Of a stretch of 64,000 nt of DNA, positions 37,727-47,973 are shown in pieces. The DNA comes from Rhodococcus maanshanensis NBRC 100610 (GTDB lineage Bacteria > Actinomycetota > Actinomycetes > Mycobacteriales > Mycobacteriaceae), in assembly GCF_001894865.1 (NCBI RefSeq), contig NZ_BCXA01000005.1, forward strand, positions 62,001-126,000, in the 5' to 3' direction. Below the pieces are notes generated by a model. The model searched no databases. It was not told where the DNA came from and saw only the letters and a list, made by a program, of their open reading frames with translations. Within the stretch, counting starts at the first letter, position 1; every line of letters begins with the position of its first letter. The position numbers were made by a program, and so were the translations under genes.

Positions 37727-40700
37727 AGCGGCGGGAGCCAGGCCACCTGCACCAGGGACGCCCCGGCCCTGGTGACCAGAGTGCCTCGGCCCGGCGGCAT
37801 CTCACTGGGACGGATGGCGCCGATCAGGTTGCCCTCGTCGCGGCTTCCGCTCATCACGAGACCCGCGGGGACGAGATCGCGCAACCGCGCGATGATCGGC
37901 TCGTACAGCGCCCGGGCCGCGCCGCCGGACCGGCGGGCGATGACCAGGTGCAGGCCGATGTCGTTGGCGTGCGGCAGATACTCGAGCAGCGGGGTCAGCG
38001 GGTTCCCGCTCGCGGTGGCGACGAGGTCGTAATCGTCGACCACCACGTAGATCTCGGGGCCGGTCCACCAGTTCCGCTCGCGCATCGCCTGGAGGGTGAT
38101 GTCGGGCGCAGGCATCCGGGTCTCCATGATCGAGGCGAGCTCGTTCATGAACTTGGTCGCCGTCGACGAGTTCGGCGCGTAGCCGGCGAGATGATCTCCA
38201 TCGACGACCCCCAACATGGTCCGCCGGTAGTCGATCTGGATGATCTTGGCCTGCGATGGAGTGCTCGATTCCATGATGCCCGCGCAGATCCCGCGCAGCA
38301 GTGTGGTCTTGCCCGAGGCGCTGTCGGCGAACGTCAGCATGTGCGGCTGCTCCGCGAAGTCCACGAACACCGGGGCCAACTCGGCCTCGTCGATGCCGAT
38401 CGGGAACCGGAGACATCCGCCGTCCCCCGCGGGCGGACGACCCGGCGCCGCCATCGCGAGCAGTTCAGCGCGCGGGAACCGTTCGGGGAGCATCCGCACC
38501 GGCGGTGCGGCGCGCCCGACGGTGACCGCCGAGATCCGTGCGACGGCATCCGCGACGCCCGCGGTGAGGTCGGCACTGCTCGGGTTCCCGTCCACCCGCG
38601 GCAGGCCCGTCAGCAGGTGCAGCCCCTCTCGCGTCATACCGCGGCCCGGTCGCCCCTCCGGCACGCGGGAGGCCTTCGGCCTGCCCACGTCCGAATCCGA
38701 CGGGTCGCCGAGGCGGAGCTCGATCCGGGTGCCCAGCTGATCCTTGAGGGCCGGGCGGATCTCGCCCCACCGGGACGCCGTGAGGACCACGTGCACGCCG
38801 AACGAGAGCCCCTGACCGGCCAGTGCGCCGATCTGCGCCTCGAGGGGTTCGAAGTCCTGCCGGATGCTGGGCCAGCCGTCGATCACCAGGAACACGTCGC
38901 CGAACGGGTCCTCGGAGACGCCAAGCGCTGCAGGGCCGCCGGTGGCCGGGTCGAGCGAACGCAGCCGCCGGAACTCCGCCATCGAATCGATGCCCAGCTC
39001 CCGGAAGCGGTGCTCCCGCTGACGCACGATGGAGTTCATCTCGGCGACGGTGCGCCGCACCCGGTCCACGTCGAGGCGGTTCGCGACAGATCCGACGTGC
39101 GGGAGTCCTGCCAGGCCCGCGAGGGTGCCGCCACCGAAGTCGAGGCAGTAGAACTGCACCTGCTCGGGAGAATGGACCAGGGCCATCGACATGATCACGG
39201 TGCGCAGCACGGTCGACTTGCCCGACTGCGGTCCACCGACGATCGCCATGTTGCCCTGTGACCCGGAGAGATCGACCACGAGCTCGTCGCGCCGCTGGTC
39301 GTAGGGCCGATCCACGATGCCGATCGGTGCCCGCAGCGTACTGACCGCGGAAACCGGCTCGACCAGAACGGATCTCGGCAACATCGAGTCCAGGGTCGGC
39401 GGGTCCTCCAGCGGAGGTAGCCACACGTTGTGGGCGGCGGGTCCGCGTCCACGGATCCGTTCCACCACCGTCTCCAGGACCGTCGCCCCGCTCGGTTCGG
39501 GCTCTGTGTCCGCGGCGCTCGGCGGCGGCGCGGCCGGGACATCGATGATCAGATCGGACACCGGTGCGGCGGTGAACGGGCGCGGGCGCAGGTCGACAGG
39601 GGACGCGGCCGCCTCGATCGCTCCCCTGGTTCGTCCACCGAGGTAGGGACCGGAGACATAGGCCGCTGCAAACCTGACGATCTCGGCGGAGTCACACTTG
39701 AGGTAGCCCGAGCCCGGCGTCCCGGGAAGGTGGTACGCGTCGGGCACACCGAGAACGGTGCGGGACTCGTTGGCGGAGAACGTCTTGAGGCCGATCCGAT
39801 ATGAGAGGTGGCTGTCGAGCCCGCGCAGCTTGCCCTCCTCGAGCCGCTGACTGGCCAGCAGCAGGTGCATGTGCAGAGACCGGCCGAGCCGCCCGATCGC
39901 CACGAACAGATCCGCGAATTCCGGCTGCTGACTGAGCAGCTCGGAGAACTCGTCCACCACGATGAAGAGCGCAGGCAGCGGGGCGAGGTCGGCTCCGGCG
40001 GCACGCGCCTTCTCGTAGTCTGACACGTTCGCGAAGTTGCCCGCCGAACGCAGCAGCTCCTGCCTGCGGTTCATCTCACCCGCCAGCGCGTCCTTCATCC
40101 GGTCCACCATCGCGAGCTCCTCGGAGAGGTTCGTGATGACCGCGGCGACATGCGGCGCCCCCTCGAGTCCGAGGAAGGTGGCGCCGCCCTTGAAGTCGAC
40201 GAGCACGAGGTTCAGCGATTCCGGCGAATGGGTGGCCAGGAGCCCGAGCACCAGGGTGCGGAGGAACTCCGACTTCCCCGATCCGGTTGCGCCGATGCAC
40301 AGGCCGTGCGGGCCCATGCCGTTCTCGGCGGCTTCCTTGAGATCGATCTCGACCGGCGAACCGTCCATACCGACGCCGATCGGTACCCGCAGGCGCTCGC
40401 GCGCGGTCCTCGGCGCCCAAGCCACCTCCGGGTCGAGGGTGGCGACATCCGGGATACCGAGCAGGTGGTGCCAGCTCGCAACAGGCTGACCGTCCTCGAC
40501 CGCGTCGGTCGCCTGCTGGGTTGCCGTTCGGTACGGGGCCAGTCGCCTGGCCGCGGTCTGCGCCTGATGAGTACTGAGCTGATCCGCGACCGCGAAGATC
40601 TCGATCCCGGAACCGCTTCGTGCGCCGATGGATTCGCCATCCATCACGAGCTGGATCCCCCGGCTCGCCGCCAGCTTCGGGCAGTAGCCGCTGAGATCGA

Positions 40701-41727
40701 GCACCGTCACCGAGTCGAGGCCGCCGTCGATGATGGACTCGCCGTCCAGGATCCCGCCGTCGATCACCACGATCATCTGCGCCACCCCCGGAGTCGCCGG
40801 GGCGTTGCGCGAGTATCGGCTGCGCACAGCCAGCTGCAGCCCGAGCGATGCCTCGAGCTCCATCAACGACCCGAAGAACATCCGGCTGGTTCCTGCCCCG
40901 TCCAGCGCCTCCGGATGCTGCGAATGTGGCAGCCATTTCGCCCATTCCCACTCGGGAGCGGTGTCGGGACCGCAGACGACCGCGATCTGCAACTGATCGG
41001 GACCGTGGAAGGTGCACAACTGCACCAGCATCGAACGCACCATCGCCCGGGCCGCCTGCCGGTCACCGTCGATTCCGATGGCGGCGAATCCACGCACCGA
41101 GACCGCGGTCGGCAGCTCGTGGACCACCGAATGGGTGCGCACGAATCGTCGCAGCGACACCGCGGCGACCGGTTCGAGATCCTCCACCGGACCGGTCTCG
41201 GGGGCGATCAACCGGGTCGCCAGCCGTTGACTGCCTCGGCCGACCCGAACGTGGCAGTAATCCGGATCGGCGACCCGCCGCTCCCACATCCGCGCGGTCC
41301 CCGCGAGCGTCCACAGGAACCGTGGGTCCGGGTGACTCCATTCGAGCGCCGCGCGCTGCTTGTCGCCGGTGTCGTAGACGTCCCTGCGTAGCTGATCGAG
41401 GTAGCGCAGATAGTCCTTGCGGTCCTCGTTCGCCTCGGCTGACCTGGCGCCCCCGCCCTTTCCGCCCCCACCCGCGAGCATCCCCAGCATCGAGACGACC
41501 ATCATCACCGGGAACAGCAGAGACATCGGGTTGGCGGCCATGCCTGAGGTGAACATCAGGGCGACCATGCCGAGCATCGCCACCACCATCACCACCGGCA
41601 GCAGCTTGGTGAGCAGGTTGCCAGGAATGATCTTCGGGATCTCAGGCGGCGCCTGCAGGCTCAGCTCGCCGCCAGGCGTGCGCGGCACCTCTCGGCGCGC
41701 CCTACGTACGAATCGCACGGTACTCAC
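37723..41727 (-). CDS. eccC: ESX-4 type VII secretion ATPase EccC
   Basis: A 1334-residue FtsK/SpoIIIE-type motor. Two membrane helices (about residues 38-58 and 65-86) are followed by three ATPase domains with Walker A at about residues 479 (GATGSGKSE), 829 (GGPQSGKST) and 1132 (DSASGKTT). The first domain has a proper Walker B (LFIVVDEFSELL); the second (FLVIDGW) and third (VVVDDYD) are degenerate, as usual in EccC. It binds substrate signals and powers export. It overlaps the type VII-associated gene and is divergent from eccD. Confidence 0.95.
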   Translation of the reverse strand: MSTVRFVRRARREVPRTPGGELSLQAPPEIPKIIPGNLLTKLLPVVMVVAMLGMVALMFTSGMAANPMSLLFPVMMVVSMLGMLAGGGGKGGGARSAEANEDRKDYLRYLDQLRRDVYDTGDKQRAALEWSHPDPRFLWTLAGTARMWERRVADPDYCHVRVGRGSQRLATRLIAPETGPVEDLEPVAAVSLRRFVRTHSVVHELPTAVSVRGFAAIGIDGDRQAARAMVRSMLVQLCTFHGPDQLQIAVVCGPDTAPEWEWAKWLPHSQHPEALDGAGTSRMFFGSLMELEASLGLQLAVRSRYSRNAPATPGVAQMIVVIDGGILDGESIIDGGLDSVTVLDLSGYCPKLAASRGIQLVMDGESIGARSGSGIEIFAVADQLSTHQAQTAARRLAPYRTATQQATDAVEDGQPVASWHHLLGIPDVATLDPEVAWAPRTARERLRVPIGVGMDGSPVEIDLKEAAENGMGPHGLCIGATGSGKSEFLRTLVLGLLATHSPESLNLVLVDFKGGATFLGLEGAPHVAAVITNLSEELAMVDRMKDALAGEMNRRQELLRSAGNFANVSDYEKARAAGADLAPLPALFIVVDEFSELLSQQPEFADLFVAIGRLGRSLHMHLLLASQRLEEGKLRGLDSHLSYRIGLKTFSANESRTVLGVPDAYHLPGTPGSGYLKCDSAEIVRFAAAYVSGPYLGGRTRGAIEAAASPVDLRPRPFTAAPVSDLIIDVPAAPPPSAADTEPEPSGATVLETVVERIRGRGPAAHNVWLPPLEDPPTLDSMLPRSVLVEPVSAVSTLRAPIGIVDRPYDQRRDELVVDLSGSQGNMAIVGGPQSGKSTVLRTVIMSMALVHSPEQVQFYCLDFGGGTLAGLAGLPHVGSVANRLDVDRVRRTVAEMNSIVRQREHRFRELGIDSMAEFRRLRSLDPATGGPAALGVSEDPFGDVFLVIDGWPSIRQDFEPLEAQIGALAGQGLSFGVHVVLTASRWGEIRPALKDQLGTRIELRLGDPSDSDVGRPKASRVPEGRPGRGMTREGLHLLTGLPRVDGNPSSADLTAGVADAVARISAVTVGRAAPPVRMLPERFPRAELLAMAAPGRPPAGDGGCLRFPIGIDEAELAPVFVDFAEQPHMLTFADSASGKTTLLRGICAGIMESSTPSQAKIIQIDYRRTMLGVVDGDHLAGYAPNSSTATKFMNELASIMETRMPAPDITLQAMRERNWWTGPEIYVVVDDYDLVATASGNPLTPLLEYLPHANDIGLHLVIARRSGGAARALYEPIIARLRDLVPAGLVMSGSRDEGNLIGAIRPSEMPPGRGTLVTRAGASLVQVAWLPPL

Positions 41728-41886
41728 GCGCGTTCACCCCCCAGATTCCGCTCGGCAATCCCGAAATGGACCCACTCCCCCTGAGTCGACACCTCGAGCC
41801 ATGAGAGGTTAGCCCATCCCGCGCCCGCCCCACAGCGCCGGTCCGAGGATCCCGATGTCGTAGAGTGCACCCGTTAGGCGAGGATC

Positions 41887-41909
41887 GGTGCAGGTGGGGA
41901 CCTGCACAC
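41887..41909 (+). promoter_or_regulatory. Stem-loop in the eccD leader
   Basis: GTGCAGGT-GGGG-ACCTGCAC is a perfect 8-bp stem with a 4-base loop (41888-41907), ending 27 bp before the eccD ATG. A G-rich ribosome-binding site (GGGGGGAAA) follows. It could influence eccD-mycP translation or transcript stability. Confidence 0.5.
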
Positions 41910-41934
41910 CGAGTTTCTTGGGGGGAAACGAACA

Positions 41935-43401
41935 ATGACCGCTGCGCGCGTGGATGCGTCTTCGGCCGACGCACATCGGGGTGGCCGCACGGACCTGTGT
42001 CGCCTGACGATCCTGGCAGATCACACCCAGGTGGACCTCGCGGTCCCGTTCGGGGTGCCGCTGGCACTGATCATTCCCGGCATCGTCGACATGATCGAAA
42101 GCCACAGCATCGCAAACGACTTCGCCACGCCGGCAGAGCCGTTCGAGCCAACCGAATGGGTGTTGGCACGGATCGGGCAGTCACCGCTGTCGGCCACCCT
42201 CAGCCTCGGCGAACACGGAGTTCGCGACGGCGACCTGCTGGTCCTCCAATCCGCGCCGACGAGCGCCCCGGCACCCCTGTTCGACGACATCATGCACAAC
42301 GTCGCGGCGCTGGAGGCCGACCGGTACCGGCGCTGGACCCCACTCTCGGCACGGGTGATGGGCGGGGCCGTAGCCGTCCTCGCCACGGTGGCGGGCGCGG
42401 GAGCGCTGCTGCTGGCCCGCGCCGAATCGGACAGCCTCCTCGGCGCGTTCGCGGCCTTGTTCGTCGCCGCACTGCTGATCACGGCGGGCACCGTCGTGAG
42501 CCGGATCTACCTCGACCGTGCCGCGGCTGCGGTGCTGTGCGGATGCGCGATGCCTCTCGCATTCACCGCGGGCGCCCTGATGGTGCCGGGCCGACTGGGC
42601 GCCCCCGGCCTGCTGCTCGGCGTGGTCACATGCGGGGCGGCCGCCGCACTCGCGCTGCGGATCAGCGGCGTCGGCCCGGCGCTGTTCACCGGGATCGCGT
42701 CCGCCGCGCTGCCGGTGTCCGCCGCCGCCGCGGTCGGCACGCTGACCGCACAGCCCACCTACGCGATCGGTGCGGTCCTCGCGGCCGTCGCGCTCACCGG
42801 ACTCGCCGCCGCCCCGCGCATCGCGATGTTGCTGGCCAAACTCCCCCTGCCACCCGTGCCCGCACCAGGGTCGGCGGTCGACATCGAGGAGGAGGCCATC
42901 GAGCCGGACGCCGCACTGCCTTCGTTCACCTCCCTCGCGTCGCGCGCTGCCCGTGCCCGGCAGTACCTCACCGGCCTCGTGTGCGCGATGACCGTGCTGA
43001 CCGCGGTGGGCGCCCTGATCGCCGCCAAGATCTTTGCCGACGGCGGAATCTACTGGCCCGGAACCATTCTCGCGGTGGTGTGCGCGGGAGTCCTGATGCT
43101 CCGCGGCCGCACCTACGCCAGTGCCGAGCAGGCGGCGCCCCTGATCGGCGGCGGCGCGGCCATCGTGCTGATGCTCCTCGTCGGCGCCGCCGTCACCAAT
43201 CCCGGGCAGTCCGTCGGCGTCTTCGCACTCGCCGTCGTCGTCGCGGGTCTCGCGCTGGCGCTTGGCGTCGTCGCGCCGAACCAGACCTTCTCGCCGGTCC
43301 TTCGTCGCGGCGTCGAACTGCTCGACTACGCGGCGATCGCCGCGGTCGTCCCGCTGGTCTGCTGGGTGTCCGGGCTGTTCACCATGATGCGCGGCCTGTG
43401 A
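41935..43401 (+). CDS. eccD: ESX-4 secretion channel protein EccD
   Basis: A 488-residue protein. The N-terminal ubiquitin-like domain (about residues 18-105, DLCRLTILADHTQVDLAVPF onward) precedes a soluble linker and about eleven hydrophobic helices (from residue 137 to the end), the EccD pattern. It forms the membrane core of the complex with EccB, EccC and EccE. Its stop overlaps the mycP GTG start (GTGA). Confidence 0.93.
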   Translation: MTAARVDASSADAHRGGRTDLCRLTILADHTQVDLAVPFGVPLALIIPGIVDMIESHSIANDFATPAEPFEPTEWVLARIGQSPLSATLSLGEHGVRDGDLLVLQSAPTSAPAPLFDDIMHNVAALEADRYRRWTPLSARVMGGAVAVLATVAGAGALLLARAESDSLLGAFAALFVAALLITAGTVVSRIYLDRAAAAVLCGCAMPLAFTAGALMVPGRLGAPGLLLGVVTCGAAAALALRISGVGPALFTGIASAALPVSAAAAVGTLTAQPTYAIGAVLAAVALTGLAAAPRIAMLLAKLPLPPVPAPGSAVDIEEEAIEPDAALPSFTSLASRAARARQYLTGLVCAMTVLTAVGALIAAKIFADGGIYWPGTILAVVCAGVLMLRGRTYASAEQAAPLIGGGAAIVLMLLVGAAVTNPGQSVGVFALAVVVAGLALALGVVAPNQTFSPVLRRGVELLDYAAIAAVVPLVCWVSGLFTMMRGL

Positions 43402-44786
43402 GCGGCCCCGCACGACGGATCCCGATCGCACTCGCCGGCATCGCCCTCACGGTGTCACTCGGCCAGGCGACCGCGATCGCAGTCCCCCCGCCGTCGATCG
43501 ACCCCGGCCGGGTACCGCCCAACTCGGCGCCCTCCGGGCCGAAGACCGAGCTAAGGGATCCCTGCTCGACCACACAGCCGGTCGGGGACCTCGCGCAGGT
43601 ACCGCCTCCGCAGCGCGCTCTCGACCTGGAGTCGGTGTGGCCTCTCAGCACCGGGCGGGGCCAGACGGTCGCGGTGATCGACACCGGGGTCGAGCGGCAC
43701 AGCCGCCTGCCCGGACTGATCCCCGGCGGGGACTACGTCTCCACCGGCGACGGCACCCAGGACTGCGATGCGCACGGAACCCTGGTGGCGGGCATCATCG
43801 CCGCGAAACGTGACGGTGAGACCGGATTCGCAGGCGTTGCTCCCGATGCCCGGATCCTGAGCATCCGGCAGTCGAGCAACATCTATCGGGAAACCGACGG
43901 CCGCAAGGACGCCGAGGGACAGAACGCGCAGGGCGTGGGCAATGTGAGCACCCTCGCCCGGGCCATCCGGCATGCCGCGGACTTCCCCGGGGTGACGGTC
44001 ATCAACATCTCCGAGGTGGCGTGCGTCCCCGTGAGCGGGGGCGACAGCGCGATGCTCGGCGCCGCCGTCGACTACGCCGCCCGCATCAAGGACATCGTCG
44101 TGGTCGCCGCGGCGGGCAATCTCGACAGCGAGGCTTGCAAGGCATCGAACCCGCCGACGAATCCCGCTACACCCCATGCGAATCCATGGGACTCGGTGAC
44201 CACCATCGCGACCCCGGCCTGGTACGACGATCAGGTGCTCGCCGTGGGTTCGGTCGACCCGGACGGCGCGCCGTCCGCCTTCACCGTCCCCGGCCCGTGG
44301 GTCGACGTCGCCGCGCCGGGCACCGAGATCACCTCGCTCGACCCGCGCAGGCCGGAACCGACCGGGCTGACGGATTCCGTCAACGGTGGCTCGGTGCAGG
44401 GCACCAGCTTCGCCGCGCCCTATGCGGCGGGCACCGCTGCGCTGATCCGGGCCCGGTTCCCACAGTTGACCGCCCGTGAGGTCATGGACCGGATCGAGCG
44501 GACAGCGCACGCGCCCGCCGACGGATGGGACCCGCTCGTCGGGCACGGCGTCATCGACCCGGCGGCCGCGGTGACCGCGGAGCTACCCGGTGCCGTACCA
44601 ACGCAAGACGCCCAGTCCGCCGCGATGGCCATCCCCGATGGGCCTGAGCCGCCCGACGATCGCCCACGAAATGTCGCCGTGGCGGGAGCGGGTGGCGTCG
44701 TTGCGCTGCTGGGCCTCGGACTACTGGCCTCGTACCCGTTGCGCCGCAGGCTTCAACGGGACGGCGGCGAAACGTCGACCGGCTGA
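43398..44786 (+). CDS. mycP: ESX-4 mycosin protease MycP
   Basis: A 462-residue subtilase. GTG at 43398 begins a signal peptide (residues 1-27). The triad is Asp in VAVIDTGVERH, His in CDAHGTLVAGII and Ser in GTSFAAPYAAG, with Asn in AAAGN as the oxyanion residue. A C-terminal membrane helix (VAVAGAGGVVALLGLGLLAS) and a basic tail anchor it. Mycosins stabilise and process type VII systems. It is coupled to eccD and converges on eccB with a 34-base overlap. Confidence 0.94.
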   Translation: MSGPARRIPIALAGIALTVSLGQATAIAVPPPSIDPGRVPPNSAPSGPKTELRDPCSTTQPVGDLAQVPPPQRALDLESVWPLSTGRGQTVAVIDTGVERHSRLPGLIPGGDYVSTGDGTQDCDAHGTLVAGIIAAKRDGETGFAGVAPDARILSIRQSSNIYRETDGRKDAEGQNAQGVGNVSTLARAIRHAADFPGVTVINISEVACVPVSGGDSAMLGAAVDYAARIKDIVVVAAAGNLDSEACKASNPPTNPATPHANPWDSVTTIATPAWYDDQVLAVGSVDPDGAPSAFTVPGPWVDVAAPGTEITSLDPRRPEPTGLTDSVNGGSVQGTSFAAPYAAGTAALIRARFPQLTAREVMDRIERTAHAPADGWDPLVGHGVIDPAAAVTAELPGAVPTQDAQSAAMAIPDGPEPPDDRPRNVAVAGAGGVVALLGLGLLASYPLRRRLQRDGGETSTG

Positions 44787-46219
44787 TCGTCGGGGGCGAC
44801 CCCGTCGTGCGCCAGGAAGGCGGCCTCCCTGCCGAGCATCGGACCGGGAGGGAGCATCCCGACGATCGACCACGGCGCCGCGGCACTCCCGTCCGTGAAG
44901 CCGAGAACCTTTGCTGTCTCGACGTTCTCCACACCGTAGCGGACTCCCGTATCCGCAACGAAGAACAGGGCGCCCTTGCGCTCGCTCGAGGGATCGATAC
45001 CCGTGGTGTGGACCAGCCCACCGCTACCCGGCTTCAGGTAGGCGGTGTCGGCGTTGGGTCCGGTTCCGTCTGCCTGCGCCAGCGCCACCATCTCGGCGTC
45101 ATGCGGGAGCGGAATCGCGTTGCCGGTGATCACGTCCACGGTGGCACGCAGTCCCCCGTCTGACTCGTCCGCCCCGTCGATCGGCCGCCAGGACAGGCAA
45201 CTGACCGGGCGGCTGTCGATATCGATGATCTCCGGCGCCACCGCCGGAAAGGTCGACACGGCTGGGTCATTCGCCTGAGGAGCACGAGACACGACGTCCG
45301 GGGTGACGCTGTCCGTGCCCGCGCTGCCCTGGGAGTCCGAGTACCGGATGAGGTCCTCGGTGGCCTGGCTGATCCGCTGCAGCCCGTCCCGCAGCACCAC
45401 ATAGGACTTGGTCTCCTGCGCGTCCTGCACGCGAACGACCGATCCGATCGTCTTGCCCTGCAACGAGTAACCCGGCAGGCTGCCGGCTCCTTCGATGACC
45501 GGAGGACTGATGGCGGGCGCCTCCGGGATCGCCGCGAGCAGGCCCGGGCTCACCGGCCGCGGCTCGACGCCGTCGAGGCCGAACGCGAGCGAGACCGCGC
45601 GATTGCCGGGGTCGATCCGGGCACGCTTTCCGTCGTAGACGAGGTACGTGCCGTCCGTTCCTGTCACCAGTAGCGCCTTGCCGTCGGCAAGGGTCGAGAT
45701 GTTCTCACCGAGCTCCGGGTCGCCGGCGACGACAGCGGTACTGATCGCCTTTGTCCCGCCCGACGCGATGGAATCGCACACGGTCCATGCGGTCGGTTCA
45801 CCGTGCGGAAGTGCCGATGGCGCACCGGGAATGCCCATCAGGGCGCCACGCGGACGAGTGCCGAGCTCCGACTCCTTGACGATGACCGGCGTCGCCGCGT
45901 CGCCGGCGATCAGTCGGGCGGACGCCAGGTTCAGCACCGGGTGGAGGGTGTCCTCCACCATCACGAACATCGCTCCGGAGTCCTTGCCGACGACGATCTG
46001 CGCGTCACCGATCTTGTCCTGCGGCCGGATCAACGCCAACGCTCCGCACCCGGCGAGGCCGATCACCGCCAGGACCGCCCCCACGGTCAGCGCACGCGAC
46101 TGGGTCCGCATCGGGTCGTGCAGCATTCGCACATCCCGGCGAACCAGGGCGTGTTCCATCCGACGAACCAAGAAGCGATACCCGTTGACCTGCCAACGCG
46201 TGGTCGGCTGTGCTGCCAT
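44753..46219 (-). CDS. eccB: ESX-4 core component EccB
   Basis: A 488-residue protein starting MAAQPTTRWQVNGYRFLVRR, the typical EccB N-terminus, with one membrane helix (about residues 45-66) and a large extracytoplasmic repeat-type domain. Cys residues in WTVCDSIAS and SCLSWRP match the conserved EccB pair. It is divergent from eccE with 103 bp between starts, and its 3' end overlaps mycP. Confidence 0.94.
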   Translation of the reverse strand: MAAQPTTRWQVNGYRFLVRRMEHALVRRDVRMLHDPMRTQSRALTVGAVLAVIGLAGCGALALIRPQDKIGDAQIVVGKDSGAMFVMVEDTLHPVLNLASARLIAGDAATPVIVKESELGTRPRGALMGIPGAPSALPHGEPTAWTVCDSIASGGTKAISTAVVAGDPELGENISTLADGKALLVTGTDGTYLVYDGKRARIDPGNRAVSLAFGLDGVEPRPVSPGLLAAIPEAPAISPPVIEGAGSLPGYSLQGKTIGSVVRVQDAQETKSYVVLRDGLQRISQATEDLIRYSDSQGSAGTDSVTPDVVSRAPQANDPAVSTFPAVAPEIIDIDSRPVSCLSWRPIDGADESDGGLRATVDVITGNAIPLPHDAEMVALAQADGTGPNADTAYLKPGSGGLVHTTGIDPSSERKGALFFVADTGVRYGVENVETAKVLGFTDGSAAAPWSIVGMLPPGPMLGREAAFLAHDGVAPDDQPVDVSPPSR

Positions 46220-46322
46220 GATCCCTCCCCCGTTTGGCGCGCACTACGGAGGGACACAGTACAGTTCTGTCGAGGAACCGAGCGGCGGGGACCGCACGGA
46301 TCAGGGGCGATGGGGGAAGATC

Positions 46323-47966
46323 GTGTCTCGACCGCGGGGGCGGCGTCGGCGTGTGGTGCCGATGGTGTCGATTCGAAATCTGGTGATCGCGCAGCTGTTG
46401 GGGGCGGGTGCCGGTGTGGCGGTGGCAGGCCTCGGCGCGACCTGGTGGCCTGCCGTGGCTGTCGGAGCGGCCGTCGCCCTGCTCGGCCTGATCCCGGTCG
46501 GCGGTCGCAGCCTGCTCGACTGGGCTGCCACCGGATGGCGGTATCTGCTGGGGCGCGAACGCCGTCTCGGCGAGACGTCCAACTTCCGCACCCCGTCGGG
46601 TCCCGTGGTCGGACTGCACTGGGACGACGGGTCTGTGGTCGCGGTCATCGAGGTGCTCCCGATCCCGGGCAACCTCACTCAGGTCACCCGCGACGGATTC
46701 GAATCGGTGCACCGGCTCCCTGTGCTCGCCCTGGCCGAATCGATGACCCAGCACGACATCAGTCTCGGTGGCATCGACATCGTCAGCCACGGCTACCGCG
46801 CGAGCGCGGGCAGCCCCGCCACCGAGGTGTACGACCAACTGGTGGGTCCGCTGCCTGCCATGGCCCAGCGGACGGTATGGCTCGCGGTTCGATTCGACGC
46901 GACCACCCAGTCCGGTGCGGTCGCGCGGCGCGGAGGCGGCACCACCGGCGCGGCGCGGGCGGCGTCGGTCGCGGCACGGCGGATCGTCCGCGCACTGTCC
47001 GAGGCCGGCTGCCCGTCCCGGCTGCTCAGCGCAAGCGAGATCACCTCCGCCGCTTCACAGATCACCCGCGGCGTGCGACCCGACTCGTTCTCCCGTTCCT
47101 GGACCCACACTCCGCTGCCTGGCGTGTGCAACACCGGTTATGCGATCGATCCACGGGTGCTGTCCGACGACTTGCTGGCCAAGCTGTGGGCACCGTCGAG
47201 CCTCGGCACCACGGTGACCGTGCGGCTGCGTCCCGGTGCACGCGCGGGCGAGGTACGGATCGCCGCCTCCTGCCGGATGACCACCCGCACCCTGCCGGAG
47301 CGGCTCGAGCTTTCCGGCCTCATCTCGATGCAGGGCAGACAGGCCGACGGACTGGCCTCCAACCTGCCATTTGCCTCGGCCCATCTCGACTCGCTCACCC
47401 CGTTCACGGAGTTCTCCACTGCGCAGCTCGATGCCCTGGCCCTGCCGCTGTCCGGGTGCGGCCAGCTGATCGGTTCCGACAACTACGGGCACGGACTGAC
47501 GGCCCGGATCGTGGGACCGGAGATCGATTACGTGGACGTGCTCGGCGAGCTGTACCTCGCGCAGCAGTTGGTCTTCCGAGCCGTCGCGACGGGTGCCCGG
47601 ATCCAGATCCACTCGGACCGTCCCCAGGTATGGGGCTCGCTGATCGATTCCATCGCCACGCCCGACCGGTTGCGGCTGGTCGAGGATCCCACCCGGCTCG
47701 ACCCGACCTTCACCGCGGTTCTGTTCGACGGGGTGGAGCCGGTGCCGCCGCGCGCCGGGGTCACCACCATCCGGGTTCGCGACGTCCACGAGCCCGTGTC
47801 GGCGATCGATCCACAGATCTCGATCGTGCAGCCGGGCGCGAGCGGCGACCGTGTCACCCTCCGTGCCGGCGGCAATCAGGTCGACCTGGTCCTGGTCACC
47901 ATCGCGCAGGAGACCGCGTTCATCGGCAGGCCGAGGGCCACCCGTCCGCTTCAGCCGGCCCGGTGA
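46323..47966 (+). CDS. eccE: ESX-4 component EccE
   Basis: A 547-residue protein. GTG at 46323 is followed by a basic stretch (VSRPRGRRRRVV) and two membrane helices (about residues 20-42 and 45-60), then a soluble EccE domain. EccE lies on the periphery of the type VII complex. M. tuberculosis ESX-4 lacks this gene, whereas ESX-4 loci of other Mycobacteriales carry it, so this is the fuller form of the system. Confidence 0.88.
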   Translation: MSRPRGRRRRVVPMVSIRNLVIAQLLGAGAGVAVAGLGATWWPAVAVGAAVALLGLIPVGGRSLLDWAATGWRYLLGRERRLGETSNFRTPSGPVVGLHWDDGSVVAVIEVLPIPGNLTQVTRDGFESVHRLPVLALAESMTQHDISLGGIDIVSHGYRASAGSPATEVYDQLVGPLPAMAQRTVWLAVRFDATTQSGAVARRGGGTTGAARAASVAARRIVRALSEAGCPSRLLSASEITSAASQITRGVRPDSFSRSWTHTPLPGVCNTGYAIDPRVLSDDLLAKLWAPSSLGTTVTVRLRPGARAGEVRIAASCRMTTRTLPERLELSGLISMQGRQADGLASNLPFASAHLDSLTPFTEFSTAQLDALALPLSGCGQLIGSDNYGHGLTARIVGPEIDYVDVLGELYLAQQLVFRAVATGARIQIHSDRPQVWGSLIDSIATPDRLRLVEDPTRLDPTFTAVLFDGVEPVPPRAGVTTIRVRDVHEPVSAIDPQISIVQPGASGDRVTLRAGGNQVDLVLVTIAQETAFIGRPRATRPLQPAR

Positions 47967-47973
47967 GGATCGG

